From contig NZ_CP009520.1 in the NCBI RefSeq assembly GCF_000969905.1, forward strand, positions 1-64,000: DNA of 64,000 nt, in the 5' to 3' direction. Each line of letters opens with the position of its first letter. Position 1 is the first letter of the stretch. The notes under the pieces were generated by a model, which was not told where the DNA came from, ran no database searches, and worked only from the letters and a program-made list of their open reading frames with translations. The position numbers were made by a program, and so were the translations under genes. Below, piece after piece: positions 8,825 to 17,520 of the stretch. Source of the DNA: Methanosarcina vacuolata Z-761. GTDB lineage: Archaea > Halobacteriota > Methanosarcinia > Methanosarcinales > Methanosarcinaceae.

Positions 8825-9997
8825 TTACCAGGTTTCACCCTGCCACATTGCTTGAGTTTTATCGTTGGTGCTTTTGTTAATCTTTTTTATAATTACCAGA
8901 TACTCTTCTCCTACTAACTGAGGCTCTTCAAAAATTGCATCTATCCCGAGTCTTTTAAGATAATCTTCGAACTCGGCTGCAGTTTTTAGATCCCTTACCC
9001 GGATCTTTGCTTCTTCATATAACCGCTGACCGTTTTTTACACTCAGAATGGATTCACTGAGAGGGCCAAGTATACTCTTCCCTAGCTGCATGCAGCGTTT
9101 TTCAAACTCGGCCTTATCTTCGTTCCATTCAACTGTTTGAAAACCTTCTCTGACAATTCGGGAAAGCATATAGTCTCTGCCGGTCTCATTGTAAAACTTA
9201 AAGGCATGTCTGAGATCCGAGCAATTACTCTGGGAAGAGGTATATTTTAACGGAGAAAGAACCATTTCCGGGTCTTTTATTACGACGCCTTCATGTTCTT
9301 TTTCTCCGAGTTCCCGGATGATTTTTCCAATTTCTTCAGCAGCACTTTCCAGAGGAATTTCTTTGAAAAACTTTACCTGGAAAAAGCCGTACTTTTCCAA
9401 AATTTCCTGTTTCCGGCTTATTGGGAGAGGCTTACCGCTATTTTTCTCCCGGATATCAAAAATATAAAACTCTACTGAATCGATGCCATAGATATCTTTA
9501 GGGACATAAGGATTGTCCGGACCTATCATCTCTCCATAAAGTACAAGTTCAGGGAAATCGTCAAAAAACTTCAGGTTCAATTTCTCTTTTGCTTTTTGAG
9601 TCGTATAGGGACAGATATATCCGCTTCGGGTAATTGCAAGAATTTCGTCTTTTGCAATCGCTATGCGGACATTATACCCATTCATCTTTTCTTCCACAGC
9701 CACTTTTTCAAGGCCGCTGAAGTGCTTTTTAATCGTGGTGTCCAGTACCATTGCTCTCCGGATTTTCGGGAAACCCATTATGATTTCGAAAGAATCGTCT
9801 TTCTCATAAAGCACAGTTCCCCTCTCTATATGGGAGATCTCCTTATCGAAACGGAACAGATATTCATATTTTCCCCAATTCTGGGCAAGATAGTTTTTCT
9901 CAAAAAGGTGCTGAACCCTTTCTTTATCGAATCCCAGGAAACTGGCAAGCTTAACTATAAATTGAGGATCTATTTCCTCGTTCCCCTCTCTACTCAT
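8825..9997 (-). CDS. Pab1020-type ATP-dependent RNA ligase
   Basis: This 390-residue enzyme joins RNA ends through a covalent AMP-lysine intermediate. The nucleotidyltransferase motif I is EEKMNGYNVR at 102-111, with Lys104 as the nucleophile. Motif III-like EFYIFDIR and motif IV EGVVIKDP follow, and the C-terminal third is the family-specific helical domain. Length matches the archaeal Rnl3 (Pab1020) family, whose known members act on single-stranded RNA and can circularise it. No strong ribosome site precedes the ATG. A 16-bp repeat array lies upstream, shared with the divergent AIM24 gene. Confidence 0.92.
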   Translation of the reverse strand: MSREGNEEIDPQFIVKLASFLGFDKERVQHLFEKNYLAQNWGKYEYLFRFDKEISHIERGTVLYEKDDSFEIIMGFPKIRRAMVLDTTIKKHFSGLEKVAVEEKMNGYNVRIAIAKDEILAITRSGYICPYTTQKAKEKLNLKFFDDFPELVLYGEMIGPDNPYVPKDIYGIDSVEFYIFDIREKNSGKPLPISRKQEILEKYGFFQVKFFKEIPLESAAEEIGKIIRELGEKEHEGVVIKDPEMVLSPLKYTSSQSNCSDLRHAFKFYNETGRDYMLSRIVREGFQTVEWNEDKAEFEKRCMQLGKSILGPLSESILSVKNGQRLYEEAKIRVRDLKTAAEFEDYLKRLGIDAIFEEPQLVGEEYLVIIKKINKSTNDKTQAMWQGETW

Positions 9998-10068
9998 GTT
10001 TATTTATCTGTTTTCACGCCTGAAATAAGTTGTCGTTATCAGGCATGTATCAGAATATCTACATCTGT

Positions 10069-10147
10069 CTTCACAATAACCTGTCTTCACAATAACCTGT
10101 CTTCACAATAACCTGTCTTCACAATAACCTGTCTTCACAATAACCTG
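10069..10147. repeat. 16-bp tandem repeat, five copies
   Basis: The unit cttcacaataacctgt repeats five times with almost no change. It lies in the divergent promoter region between the RNA ligase gene (start 9997, minus) and the AIM24 gene (start 10265, plus). Confidence 0.93.
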
Positions 10148-10264
10148 TTTTCATGAAATAATTTAAAAATGATTTAGTCCATTAAAAATGTTTTTAAGTA
10201 TTCGGTTCTAATTTGTTTCTAATTTTATTACATCTAAGCTTACAAAAAGGTTGGAGAGTATAAT

Positions 10265-11053
10265 ATGGCAGATGAAATCGACTACGAGATTATCGGCGAC
10301 GATATGCAGATCGTTGAAATTGAGCTTGATCCGAATGAAGCTGTTCAGGCAGAAGCCGGGGCTATGGCATACATGGGGCCCGGAATTGAGATGCAGACCA
10401 GTATGGGTAACGAAGGTGGTGGATTTTTCGGAGGTCTCAAAAAAGGACTTAAAAGGGCCCTGACAGGGGAAAGTTTCTTCATTACAAGCTTTGTTCAAAA
10501 AGGTTCTGGAAAGGGACATGTAGCTTTTGCGGCTCCTTATCCGGGAAAGATTATTCCCCTTGACCTCACAAAGTTTGGAGGCAGTCTCCTCTGTCAGAAA
10601 GATTCATTTCTCTGTGCTGCTCGCGGAGTAGAAATAGAAGTAGCTTTCACCCGCAAGCTTGGAGCAGGATTCTTCGGTGGCGAAGGTTTTATCCTGCAGA
10701 GACTGACAGGTGACGGTCTGGCCTTTCTCCATATCGGGGGCACAGTTATAAGAAAAGACCTGGCGGTTGGTGAGACTTATCGTGTTGACACAGGCTGTGT
10801 GGCAGCTTTCACCGAAACCGTAACATATGATATAACCTGGTCAAGGAACTTTAAAAATGCCCTTTTCGGTGGTGAAGGAGTTGTTCTTGCAACCCTTACA
10901 GGTCCGGGCACAGTATATATGCAGAGCCTTCCTTTCTCCCGCCTTGCTGACAGAATCTTTGCAGCTTCTGCTTATAGTCACAGGGACGAACAGACCGGCG
11001 TTGCTGGAACTGGTATTCTGGGAGGCCTCATCGGTGGAGATAGATCTTTCTAA
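10265..11053 (+). CDS. AIM24 family (TIGR00266) protein
   Basis: This 262-residue protein is rich in glycine and beta strands. Typical segments are AEAGAMAYMGPGIEMQT, GGGFFGGLKKGLKRALTGESFF and two later copies of the FFGGEG-ILQRLTG type. The family includes bacterial and archaeal proteins and the mitochondrial protein Aim24; no biochemical role is established. There is no signal peptide and no membrane segment. The start follows a GGAG site at good distance. The gene stands alone. Confidence 0.88.
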   Translation: MADEIDYEIIGDDMQIVEIELDPNEAVQAEAGAMAYMGPGIEMQTSMGNEGGGFFGGLKKGLKRALTGESFFITSFVQKGSGKGHVAFAAPYPGKIIPLDLTKFGGSLLCQKDSFLCAARGVEIEVAFTRKLGAGFFGGEGFILQRLTGDGLAFLHIGGTVIRKDLAVGETYRVDTGCVAAFTETVTYDITWSRNFKNALFGGEGVVLATLTGPGTVYMQSLPFSRLADRIFAASAYSHRDEQTGVAGTGILGGLIGGDRSF

Positions 11054-11128
11054 AAATAGGAAAGTATTCTAAATGAAAAAATCATTCTAAAAGGGGAATT
11101 GTTTTAAAATCGAATCTTCTTAAACAGG

Positions 11129-11281
11129 CAGTCTCAAAAGTAAACTTGATTCTACAATTGATATATTATATTTGACTGTAAAGTTAATCCATATCTAAAG
11201 TTTGGAAAAATAGCTTCGATGTATTTAAAGTAAATATTATCCATAGTCCAATTGTAGAAATGGCTTGAGTTTTGAGACAGC
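11129..11281. mobile_element. Candidate miniature inverted-repeat element
   Basis: A segment of about 153 bp is bounded by imperfect inverted repeats of about 30 bp: the left end contains gtctcaaaag and ttctacaattg, and the right end contains caattgtagaa and ttttgagac. The interior is AT-rich with no open frame. The size, ends and lack of coding fit a MITE mobilised by an IS transposase located elsewhere. No clear target duplication is visible. Similar flanking words (aaatcgaat followed by cttcttaaa) occur on both sides. The rest of 11054-11515 shows no gene apart from the terminator-like hairpin. Confidence 0.6.
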
Positions 11282-11419
11282 TTGTAAAGAGAAATTCATT
11301 GAAAAATCGAATTCTTCTTAAAGAGAGATTCATCGTAAAATAGGAATCCTTCCTAAATCGGATTAAAGTAAAATTTGTTTTAAAGCAAGAAATAGGTCCA
11401 AGAGAAAGTGCAGAAATTC

Positions 11420-11454
11420 AAAAAAGGCCTGTTTAAGAAAGCAGGCCTTTTTTT
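11420..11454. terminator. Perfect 12-bp hairpin between convergent genes
   Basis: aaaaaaggcctg at 11420-11431 and caggcctttttt at 11442-11453 form a perfect stem with a 10-nt loop. It reads as a hairpin followed by U residues on both strands. It lies between the AIM24 gene (plus) and the first CBS gene (minus). A bidirectional terminator is the simplest reading. Confidence 0.65.
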
Positions 11455-11515
11455 AATTACTGGCTTTCAGGATTTCAATTAAGTTTTTTCTCTCTCTCTT
11501 TCTCTGGTTTTGAGC

Positions 11516-12292
11516 TTACTTCTCAAGTGTATTTATTACATTTCTGCGGGCCAGGAAACCAGCAAGTTCATCATCCAGGCTAAGGACTGGAACACCTCCT
11601 ACATCGTGTTCTAGCATTGTCCTGACAGCTTCTTCAAGTGGAGTATTGGTATAGACACTAATCACACTACGGGTCATAATATCCCCTACCAATAGGTTCT
11701 TGATCCTTGAATCCTGCTGATTATCAGCCACCAGATCCCTGAAAGAACGCATGGCAAAGGCAATATCGTCTTCAGCAATAATGCCTACAAGTTTTCCGTT
11801 TTCAAGTACTGGCAGCCTTCCTACATCTTTGTCCAGGATAACTCGCCTAGCATGGCTAACCCTATCGGATGAACTGATTACTACAGGATTTTTTTCCATT
11901 ACTTCCCCGACAAAGCCTGTGAAGTGATTTAGTTCCATGAATTCCTGGGGTGTCACCCAACCCAGGGCTTTTCCATTATCAGTGACAATAATTACGCCAC
12001 CAGTCTTTTTCATCAGGGTAAGAACATCCCTGGTATCGGTATCAGGCAGAACCTTTACAAAATTGTCGGATACGGCTGTTGCAACATGCAGAGAGGATGC
12101 AGGTTTGCTCAGTTTCTTGCGAGTCCCGAGCTGCTCTGTCAGACTTCTCATTGTAAGTACACCGATTATCTGATCGTCATGAACTACCAGCAGACGTTTT
12201 GTGTTTTTCTTTTCCATTAGATCCAGAGCGTGAGATATGGTGTCTGACTTATCAATCCTGTATGGCTGTACCATCATGTCTTTAGCTTGCAT
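11516..12292 (-). CDS. CBS-domain protein, four CBS motifs (array gene 1)
   Basis: This protein of about 258 residues consists of four CBS motifs, i.e. two Bateman modules, with no enzyme domain. Typical signatures recur: [53 protein letters not shown] and [23 protein letters not shown]. Such modules bind adenine nucleotides or SAM and act as sensors. The start is taken as the ATG at 12292 because GAGGTG lies 6 nt before it; a GTG at 12301 would overlap that site. It is one of five adjacent CBS genes, all on the minus strand. Confidence 0.87.
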   Translation of the reverse strand: MQAKDMMVQPYRIDKSDTISHALDLMEKKNTKRLLVVHDDQIIGVLTMRSLTEQLGTRKKLSKPASSLHVATAVSDNFVKVLPDTDTRDVLTLMKKTGGVIIVTDNGKALGWVTPQEFMELNHFTGFVGEVMEKNPVVISSSDRVSHARRVILDKDVGRLPVLENGKLVGIIAEDDIAFAMRSFRDLVADNQQDSRIKNLLVGDIMTRSVISVYTNTPLEEAVRTMLEHDVGGVPVLSLDDELAGFLARRNVINTLEK

Positions 12293-12463
12293 GTAATTCA
12301 CCTCATGCGTATCCAGAATTTTTAATTATATTTTTCGTAATTCTTTACGTGTTTTCTTCATCCGTTTCCTACGGTTTAATTCCGCATTCTTTTCTTACAT
12401 TTGGATGATTTGTCTATCGCTGTTAATTGGTTCTTTCGCAGTATGTACCTCCACTGCGGTGTT

Positions 12464-13309
12464 TCAGAGGATGGCTTTCATGATATCGGTTCTGCTTATT
12501 ATGCCCACTATATCTTCTCCATCACTGACAGGTAATGCAGTCACTCCATTTTCAATCATCTTTTTGGCGGCTGCACTGATATCTTCATTTGAATCAATGG
12601 AGTTTATTGGAGATATCATGATGTCTTCTGCGGTCAAGGGTAACTCTTTTACATATCTATAGGTCTTCTGGCCCCCAGGAGAGGATTTGCGAGTCATCTT
12701 GATGTTTTTCGTGGAAAGTTCGCCTTGAAAATCAGTTAAGAGGTTTAAGGCAAGGCTTCTGCTGGAAATAATTCCTACAGGCTTTCCTGCATCGTCTTTA
12801 ACAATCACTCTTTCGATGTTATTTCTGTTCATTTCGTCAATTACATGGTTGATAGTATGATGCCTGTGAACAGAAATAATATCTTCAGTCATTAATTTAG
12901 AGATTTTTGTTTTCATTTCCTCGTCATTTTCCGCAACAAAGCGCACAAGATCTGTCCTGGTGATAATACCTACAATATCGTTCTTTACAACCGGGATAGT
13001 ATGCACCCCGTTCTCAAGCATTAAGGCAGCTGCTTGGGAAATAGAGGCTTCAGGATAGATGCTAATGACCGATTCAGTCATCAATAACTTGATAGGGATT
13101 TGATCTATTGGCCTCCTCCTCCATAGAGGTTCAGCCTGAGCCAGACGGTTAGTGATGTCTGATTTTGTAACGATTCCCACTATTTTGCCCTCATTGAGGA
13201 CGAGCAACGTACTGATTTTATGCCTTAACATCAGTTTTCTCGCACGTGACACGGGTTCATCTGTATTTACGACGTACACAGGTGAACTCATGATGTTCGC
13301 TACATTCAT
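12464..13309 (-). CDS. CBS-domain protein, four CBS motifs (array gene 2)
   Basis: This 281-residue protein has two Bateman modules with the repeated signatures [60 protein letters not shown] and [20 protein letters not shown]. Modules 1 and 2 are joined by a basic linker ([20 protein letters not shown]). The start is well supported by AAGGAGG. There is no output domain, so it presumably senses a ligand and acts through a partner. It is separated from array gene 1 by 171 bp. Confidence 0.92.
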   Translation of the reverse strand: MNVANIMSSPVYVVNTDEPVSRARKLMLRHKISTLLVLNEGKIVGIVTKSDITNRLAQAEPLWRRRPIDQIPIKLLMTESVISIYPEASISQAAALMLENGVHTIPVVKNDIVGIITRTDLVRFVAENDEEMKTKISKLMTEDIISVHRHHTINHVIDEMNRNNIERVIVKDDAGKPVGIISSRSLALNLLTDFQGELSTKNIKMTRKSSPGGQKTYRYVKELPLTAEDIMISPINSIDSNEDISAAAKKMIENGVTALPVSDGEDIVGIISRTDIMKAIL

Positions 13310-13599
13310 GAAGTACCTCCTTCACTTTTACAATATATAAGTGTCAATAATTATACTTTTTGAATCGGAAGCAAAAGTTACAGTTTTTAGCTGTACTCGG
13401 TGAAATTTCAGGGAAGTAACCAGTACCTCTTGTTGAAGCGAGAATTATTTTAAAAGGTTCTTATTTTAGAAAGTTTTTATTTTAATGAGCTACACTTCAA
13501 ATCCTGAGTACTCAATGTACAGCTTACTTTTCGACCTATCCACAAATTGTAGGCTTACTTCTTGATCTATCCAGCTAGAAAATTTTCCTTTTCTTCAAG

Positions 13600-13655
13600 T
13601 CTCCTGGAACCTTAGTCTCCTGGAATCTTAATCTCCTGGAATCTTAATCTCTTAA
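13600..13655. repeat. 16-bp repeat, about 3.5 copies
   Basis: The unit atctcctggaatctta repeats in tandem between CBS genes 2 and 3. It is followed at 13662-13682 by a 7-bp hairpin (agcccga/tcgggct) that could end the transcript of gene 3. Confidence 0.75.
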
Positions 13656-13661
13656 AACTTA

Positions 13662-13682
13662 AGCCCGAAAGTTTCTCGGGCT
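13662..13682 (-). terminator. GC-rich hairpin downstream of CBS gene 3
   Basis: agcccga and tcgggct pair around a 7-nt loop about 200 bp past the stop of CBS gene 3. There is no strong U run, so the terminator role is uncertain. Confidence 0.35.
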
Positions 13683-13730
13683 CAGTTCAACTTTAATTTT
13701 CGCTAAACTTCGTTAAGTTCCGTGACAGTT

Positions 13731-13840
13731 TGAACCAGCTTGAATCAACTTGTATCGGCTTGAATCAGCTTGAATCAGCTTGAATCAGCTTGAACCGACT
13801 TGAACCAGCTTGAATCAACTTTAACCAGCCTGGATGAGGT
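13731..13840. repeat. 10-bp tandem array, about 11 units
   Basis: The unit tgaatcagct repeats in 10-bp register, with variants tgaaccagct, tgaatcaact and tgaaccgact. It lies between CBS gene 3 (stop at 13883) and CBS gene 2 (start at 13309). It is one of four unrelated arrays in this window with the same 10-bp period. The rest of 13310-13882 shows no gene. Confidence 0.9.
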
Positions 13841-13882
13841 CTAATCAATTTGAATCTCTAATCAATTGATTATTCCTAGAAT

Positions 13883-14911
13883 TCATTTAAGAGATCTCAG
13901 AAGGTCTCTTTCAGTAATAATGCCGCGGAGCAGCCCATTATCCAGGACCGGAAGTGAACCTATCTTTTTCTCAAGCATTATTTCCATTGCTTTTCCCAGG
14001 TCTGTGCCTGGACCAGTCCATATCAGCTCTCTTGAGACAATAGAACCTACAGGCCGGTCTAGAGCCTCGTGAATGTTTCCTGTTGTCAGCTTACTGAAGG
14101 CTTCCCCCTTTCCAAGGAAATGGATAATATCAGAGGACGTGATAATTCCTGCGAAGATGCCGTCCTTGACTACAGGAAGCCTTCGAAGCCTGTTCTCTAC
14201 CATTATTTTTGCTGCCTGTCCAATGGGGGTATCAGTTGAGACCATTCTGACGTTCTCGGTCATATATTCATCAACAGTTCGGTTTGTCACGATTCCGCCC
14301 ATCAATTCAAGTGCATTCCTTTCGGTAAAGATTGCAACGACCTGCATGTCACTGTTCACGATTGGCAGACCGCCTGTTCTTCTTTCAATCATTGTTGAAA
14401 CAGCGTCTTTAAAGTCAGCCTGGTCATAAAGATAGGGAATGTCAGTTTCCATGATTTGTCGTACTTCTTCGTTGATTGCAGCCAGAAGGTTACCTTTGAA
14501 GCGGTTTTCAACGAGCAGATTCTTTTTTCCGCCCCCCAGAAAATCGATAATATCTACGGAAGTAACTACCCCTTCCAGTCTCCGCGTACCGGCGTTTGTA
14601 ATAGGAATGCGCCTGAACCTCTTTTCAGTCATAATCCTGATTGCATCCATTATTTTTGCGGTTGGAGGGAGGGTTACTACATTTCTTGTTGCCAGAGCCA
14701 GGATTTTTCCCTCATGTTCTGAAATGCGGGATTTAAACTCAGGACCTATTCGCATAGTGCCCATGCTGCTAATCGTGTGCGGGTCTTTCTGCTGCGCTTT
14801 CTTGGATTTGCTCACACCTGGCTGAATCTTCATCTTGTCGACAGATTTAAATGTCATATTTTTGTCCAATGGAATCACCGAATTCGAGTTGCAGTTAATT
14901 GCTTTTTTCAT
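13883..14911 (-). CDS. CBS-domain protein, four CBS motifs with basic N-terminal tail (array gene 3)
   Basis: This protein of about 342 residues has four CBS motifs: [61 protein letters not shown] and [21 protein letters not shown] basic, probably disordered tail of about 75 residues precedes them ([20 protein letters not shown]). The start is placed at the ATG at 14911, which follows a ggaagag site; an open frame runs up to 15154, but that part is low-complexity and unlike the family. A start further inside (MTFKSV) cannot be excluded. Confidence 0.85.
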   Translation of the reverse strand: MKKAINCNSNSVIPLDKNMTFKSVDKMKIQPGVSKSKKAQQKDPHTISSMGTMRIGPEFKSRISEHEGKILALATRNVVTLPPTAKIMDAIRIMTEKRFRRIPITNAGTRRLEGVVTSVDIIDFLGGGKKNLLVENRFKGNLLAAINEEVRQIMETDIPYLYDQADFKDAVSTMIERRTGGLPIVNSDMQVVAIFTERNALELMGGIVTNRTVDEYMTENVRMVSTDTPIGQAAKIMVENRLRRLPVVKDGIFAGIITSSDIIHFLGKGEAFSKLTTGNIHEALDRPVGSIVSRELIWTGPGTDLGKAMEIMLEKKIGSLPVLDNGLLRGIITERDLLRSLK

Positions 14912-15186
14912 ATGCCGTTTTTCTCTTCCTGCAGCTTGCAGGAGTTTCCCTGGAGCGTGCAGCTTACTTCTCAGCAAACCCAGGTTTGCTACTGGAAAAA
15001 ACAAAACCTGAAAGCAATTTCTCCCGAATCTTTCCGAAAGGTTTACTTTATTTGTGGATTTATAATTATTATTGATGATAGTCTTTGATGTTATAATCTT
15101 TTTGCATGAAAACTGCCATTTATTTTTTACATTAATTTTCTGGCCAGTTTTCACAATTCACGGAGCTTTAAAGTAGAAAGTTAATT

Positions 15187-16002
15187 TCAAAAGCGATTAT
15201 CTGAGGGTTGTTCAGTCCATACATTGACAATAGACTTCAGAAGATCCTGTCTGTCAGCAATTCCGGATACTTTTCCATGTTCATTCACTACAGTGACCCT
15301 CCCGATATCATAGTGAATAATCATCTCAATTGCACTCCGGACGGAATCGCTTTCTGAAATAGTATATGTGGGAGTTGACATTACCGTTTCAACCTTCGGA
15401 CTGTCATTGGGCCTTGTCGCTCGATCGTCTTCTACGGATATCCGCACAGCTCCTGATTTGATGATGTCCCTTCTGGTTATCATCCCTATGGGCTCCCCTG
15501 TTTTTGAAGCTACAGGAATACCCGTGTAATCTGTCTCAAGCATACGCCCCCAAATCTTTGCCACTCTTTCTTCTGGAGAGCAGATTTCAACTTTTTTTGT
15601 CATAATCTCCTGTATGGTTTTGGGAAGATTTTTCGGAAGCTCCACGTTTCTAAGAATATCCACATTACTCAGGACGCCGACAACCGTATGGTCAGCAGTT
15701 GATTTAACAACCGGGACCCTATTCTGTTTCGATTGCACTATTAACCTTGCAGCTTTCATGACATCCATATCCGGAGTGACTGTCGGGGATTGGCTTGCAT
15801 ACCCGTCTACTGTGACATTTGAGCGTGTAGAGGTAACCCTCAAGATATCCTGGTCACTTAGCATTCCCACAAGCCTGTTCTCTTCGTCAACAACAACAAG
15901 GCTTCGAAGAAGGTAATCGCGCATCAGCTGACGGGCGTGAGTTACAAAGTCTCCTTCTTTGATACTTATAGGCCCTTCTGACATAATCTCGCTGACATTC
16001 AT
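15187..16002 (-). CDS. CBS-domain protein, four CBS motifs (array gene 4)
   Basis: This 271-residue protein consists of two Bateman modules. Signatures include [63 protein letters not shown] and [20 protein letters not shown]. The start is supported by ggaaggt 7 nt upstream. Only 64 bp separate it from array gene 5, which lies upstream in the direction of transcription, so the two are probably co-transcribed. No catalytic or DNA-binding domain is present. Confidence 0.92.
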   Translation of the reverse strand: MNVSEIMSEGPISIKEGDFVTHARQLMRDYLLRSLVVVDEENRLVGMLSDQDILRVTSTRSNVTVDGYASQSPTVTPDMDVMKAARLIVQSKQNRVPVVKSTADHTVVGVLSNVDILRNVELPKNLPKTIQEIMTKKVEICSPEERVAKIWGRMLETDYTGIPVASKTGEPIGMITRRDIIKSGAVRISVEDDRATRPNDSPKVETVMSTPTYTISESDSVRSAIEMIIHYDIGRVTVVNEHGKVSGIADRQDLLKSIVNVWTEQPSDNRF

Positions 16003-16066
16003 TGTTTACCTTCCTGTGCTTTCTTTAAGACCGAATATTTGAAAGTCGAGATTTCAAGATTGTAAT

Positions 16067-16714
16067 TCATTCGTAATTCTCCCCTTCTTCTTGCCGACAG
16101 TTTTCGCATAAATACATGCCGTCAACTAATTTAAGGTCTGCTGAGTGATAAAAACAGGATTCACATATTCCTGTGATGAACTCCTCTGTAATCTCTTCAA
16201 CTGAAGGAGTGGAGAGGAGAGCTTCCCGGTTCATATCAATAAGATCTTTGAGTATGGTGCTGAGCCCGGGTGTAACCATCAGAATATCAGTATTCGAAAC
16301 CACTCCTATTATTGTACCGTTTTCCAGGACTGGCAACCTTTTAATATTCGCCTTTAACATGATCTCAGAAGTTTTTATTACACTTGTTTCAGGCTTTACA
16401 GTTATTAAGGGGGTTGAGAGGATTTCACTTGCCTTTACCTCACCTGGTTTTCTATCTTCTGTAACAATACCCTTTACAAAGTCCCTTTCAGTTATAATTC
16501 CCATGGCTTTGCCATTTTCTGTAATAATGACGCTTCCTGCATCACGGCTGACCATTTCCCTTGCAATGGCAGGAATGTCTGAATTAATGTCCATTATTAT
16601 GACTGCTTTATTCATGACTTCAGCAACTGAGACCTCTCTTTCAATCTCTCTGCTGTGAATACCAGTATCTATATCTCTCTCAGCATCGGTGCCCCTTCTA
16701 GGTCCATCTGCCAT
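16067..16714 (-). CDS. CBS-pair protein with C-terminal zinc ribbon (array gene 5)
   Basis: This 215-residue protein has one Bateman module (two CBS motifs: SRDAGSVIITENGKAMGIIT and [20 protein letters not shown]) and a C-terminal four-cysteine ribbon, CESC...CENC, near residues 185-210. The ribbon could bind zinc and contact nucleic acid or a protein, giving this gene an output domain that the other four lack. The start follows agggggaac. It is the promoter-proximal gene of the array; its upstream gap holds two origin-box-like sites. Confidence 0.9.
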   Translation of the reverse strand: MADGPRRGTDAERDIDTGIHSREIEREVSVAEVMNKAVIIMDINSDIPAIAREMVSRDAGSVIITENGKAMGIITERDFVKGIVTEDRKPGEVKASEILSTPLITVKPETSVIKTSEIMLKANIKRLPVLENGTIIGVVSNTDILMVTPGLSTILKDLIDMNREALLSTPSVEEITEEFITGICESCFYHSADLKLVDGMYLCENCRQEEGENYE

Positions 16715-17233
16715 CTACCGCCGTTCCCCCTTTCATTCCGTAATTCGGCAATTCACAATATAAAATTTACAGATAATTTTAGATAATTTTAGATAATGTT
16801 AGATAATGTTAGACAACGTATAATATATAAACTTATAATATATTATTTAAAATATAATTTATACTAAAATTTCGAAAAAGCTCTTCAGGTATCAAGTGTC
16901 CTGTGGAAAAACGTTCAAGATCGCTTTAGTTTTCCCTCCAGTTTAGGCCTTGCAATCATTAGCTTTTTAAAGATAATACTCCGGTGAGGCCCATTGTCCC
17001 GGATTTCTTTTTTTGTCCGCTTCCTCTAAGATGTTTTCCCCATAATTTTCGGACTTTTTTTACAGCTTATATTATGATTCAATGGTACATAATAATAACG
17101 GCATTTACTTTTTTTGTAGAGAACATAAATTTGCATGAAGTCAAGCGCATTCACTTTAAATCTCCAGTTAGTTTGCTTATGGTAAATCTCATAGTAAAAA
17201 GCTTGAGGAAATCACGGAGGAAATTTTTCAGAA

Positions 17234-17252
17234 CCCCCCTATTTCCACTGGA
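17234..17252 (-). promoter_or_regulatory. Origin recognition box-like site 2
   Basis: The plus strand reads cccccctatttccactgga, i.e. the minus strand reads TCCAGTGGAAATA followed by six Gs. It shares a flanking word, gaaatttttcaga, with site 3, so the pair arose by duplication or is conserved as a longer element. Confidence 0.65.
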
Positions 17253-17410
17253 GGTTTTTGCTGAGAATGAAAAAGATTCAATCTTCTGGAAGAAGTATTA
17301 GAAAGAAGTGCAGAAAAGAAGTATACTTTAGAAAATAGGCTTATACAGTTTCAAAAAATCCAAATTATATTTGTAATGCTTTCTATTTCTCTCACAAGAA
17401 ATTTTTCAGA

Positions 17411-17430
17411 CCCCTTTATTTCCACTGGAA
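17411..17430 (-). promoter_or_regulatory. Origin recognition box-like site 3
   Basis: The plus strand reads cccctttatttccactggaa, preceded by gaaatttttcaga as in site 2. Orientation is the same as sites 2 and 4 and opposite to site 1. Confidence 0.65.
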
Positions 17431-17520
17431 CGCACTTTATAAGTTTTTACCTTAAAAAGTATGGCTTGAGGAGTAAACCAGAAGCAGAAGCCCGATCCGA
17501 ACCCGAAAAAGGGAAAGTGA

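Larger units (their letters stand above)
16715..17520. other. 800-bp intergenic region with two origin-box-like sites
   Basis: The left third is AT-rich with TATA-like words (tataatatataaacttataa near 16820) and probably holds the promoter of CBS gene 5. The right half holds two origin-box-like sites about 180 bp apart. A 105-codon open frame at 16984-17301 has no recognisable features and is not called. Confidence 0.6.

Noticed and set aside
13152-16658. Long plus-strand frames opposite the CBS genes
   Set aside because: They mirror the codon pattern of the real minus-strand genes.
16984-17301. 105-codon frame in the gap near RPA
   Set aside because: Overlaps an origin-like box, lacks a ribosome site and resembles no protein.
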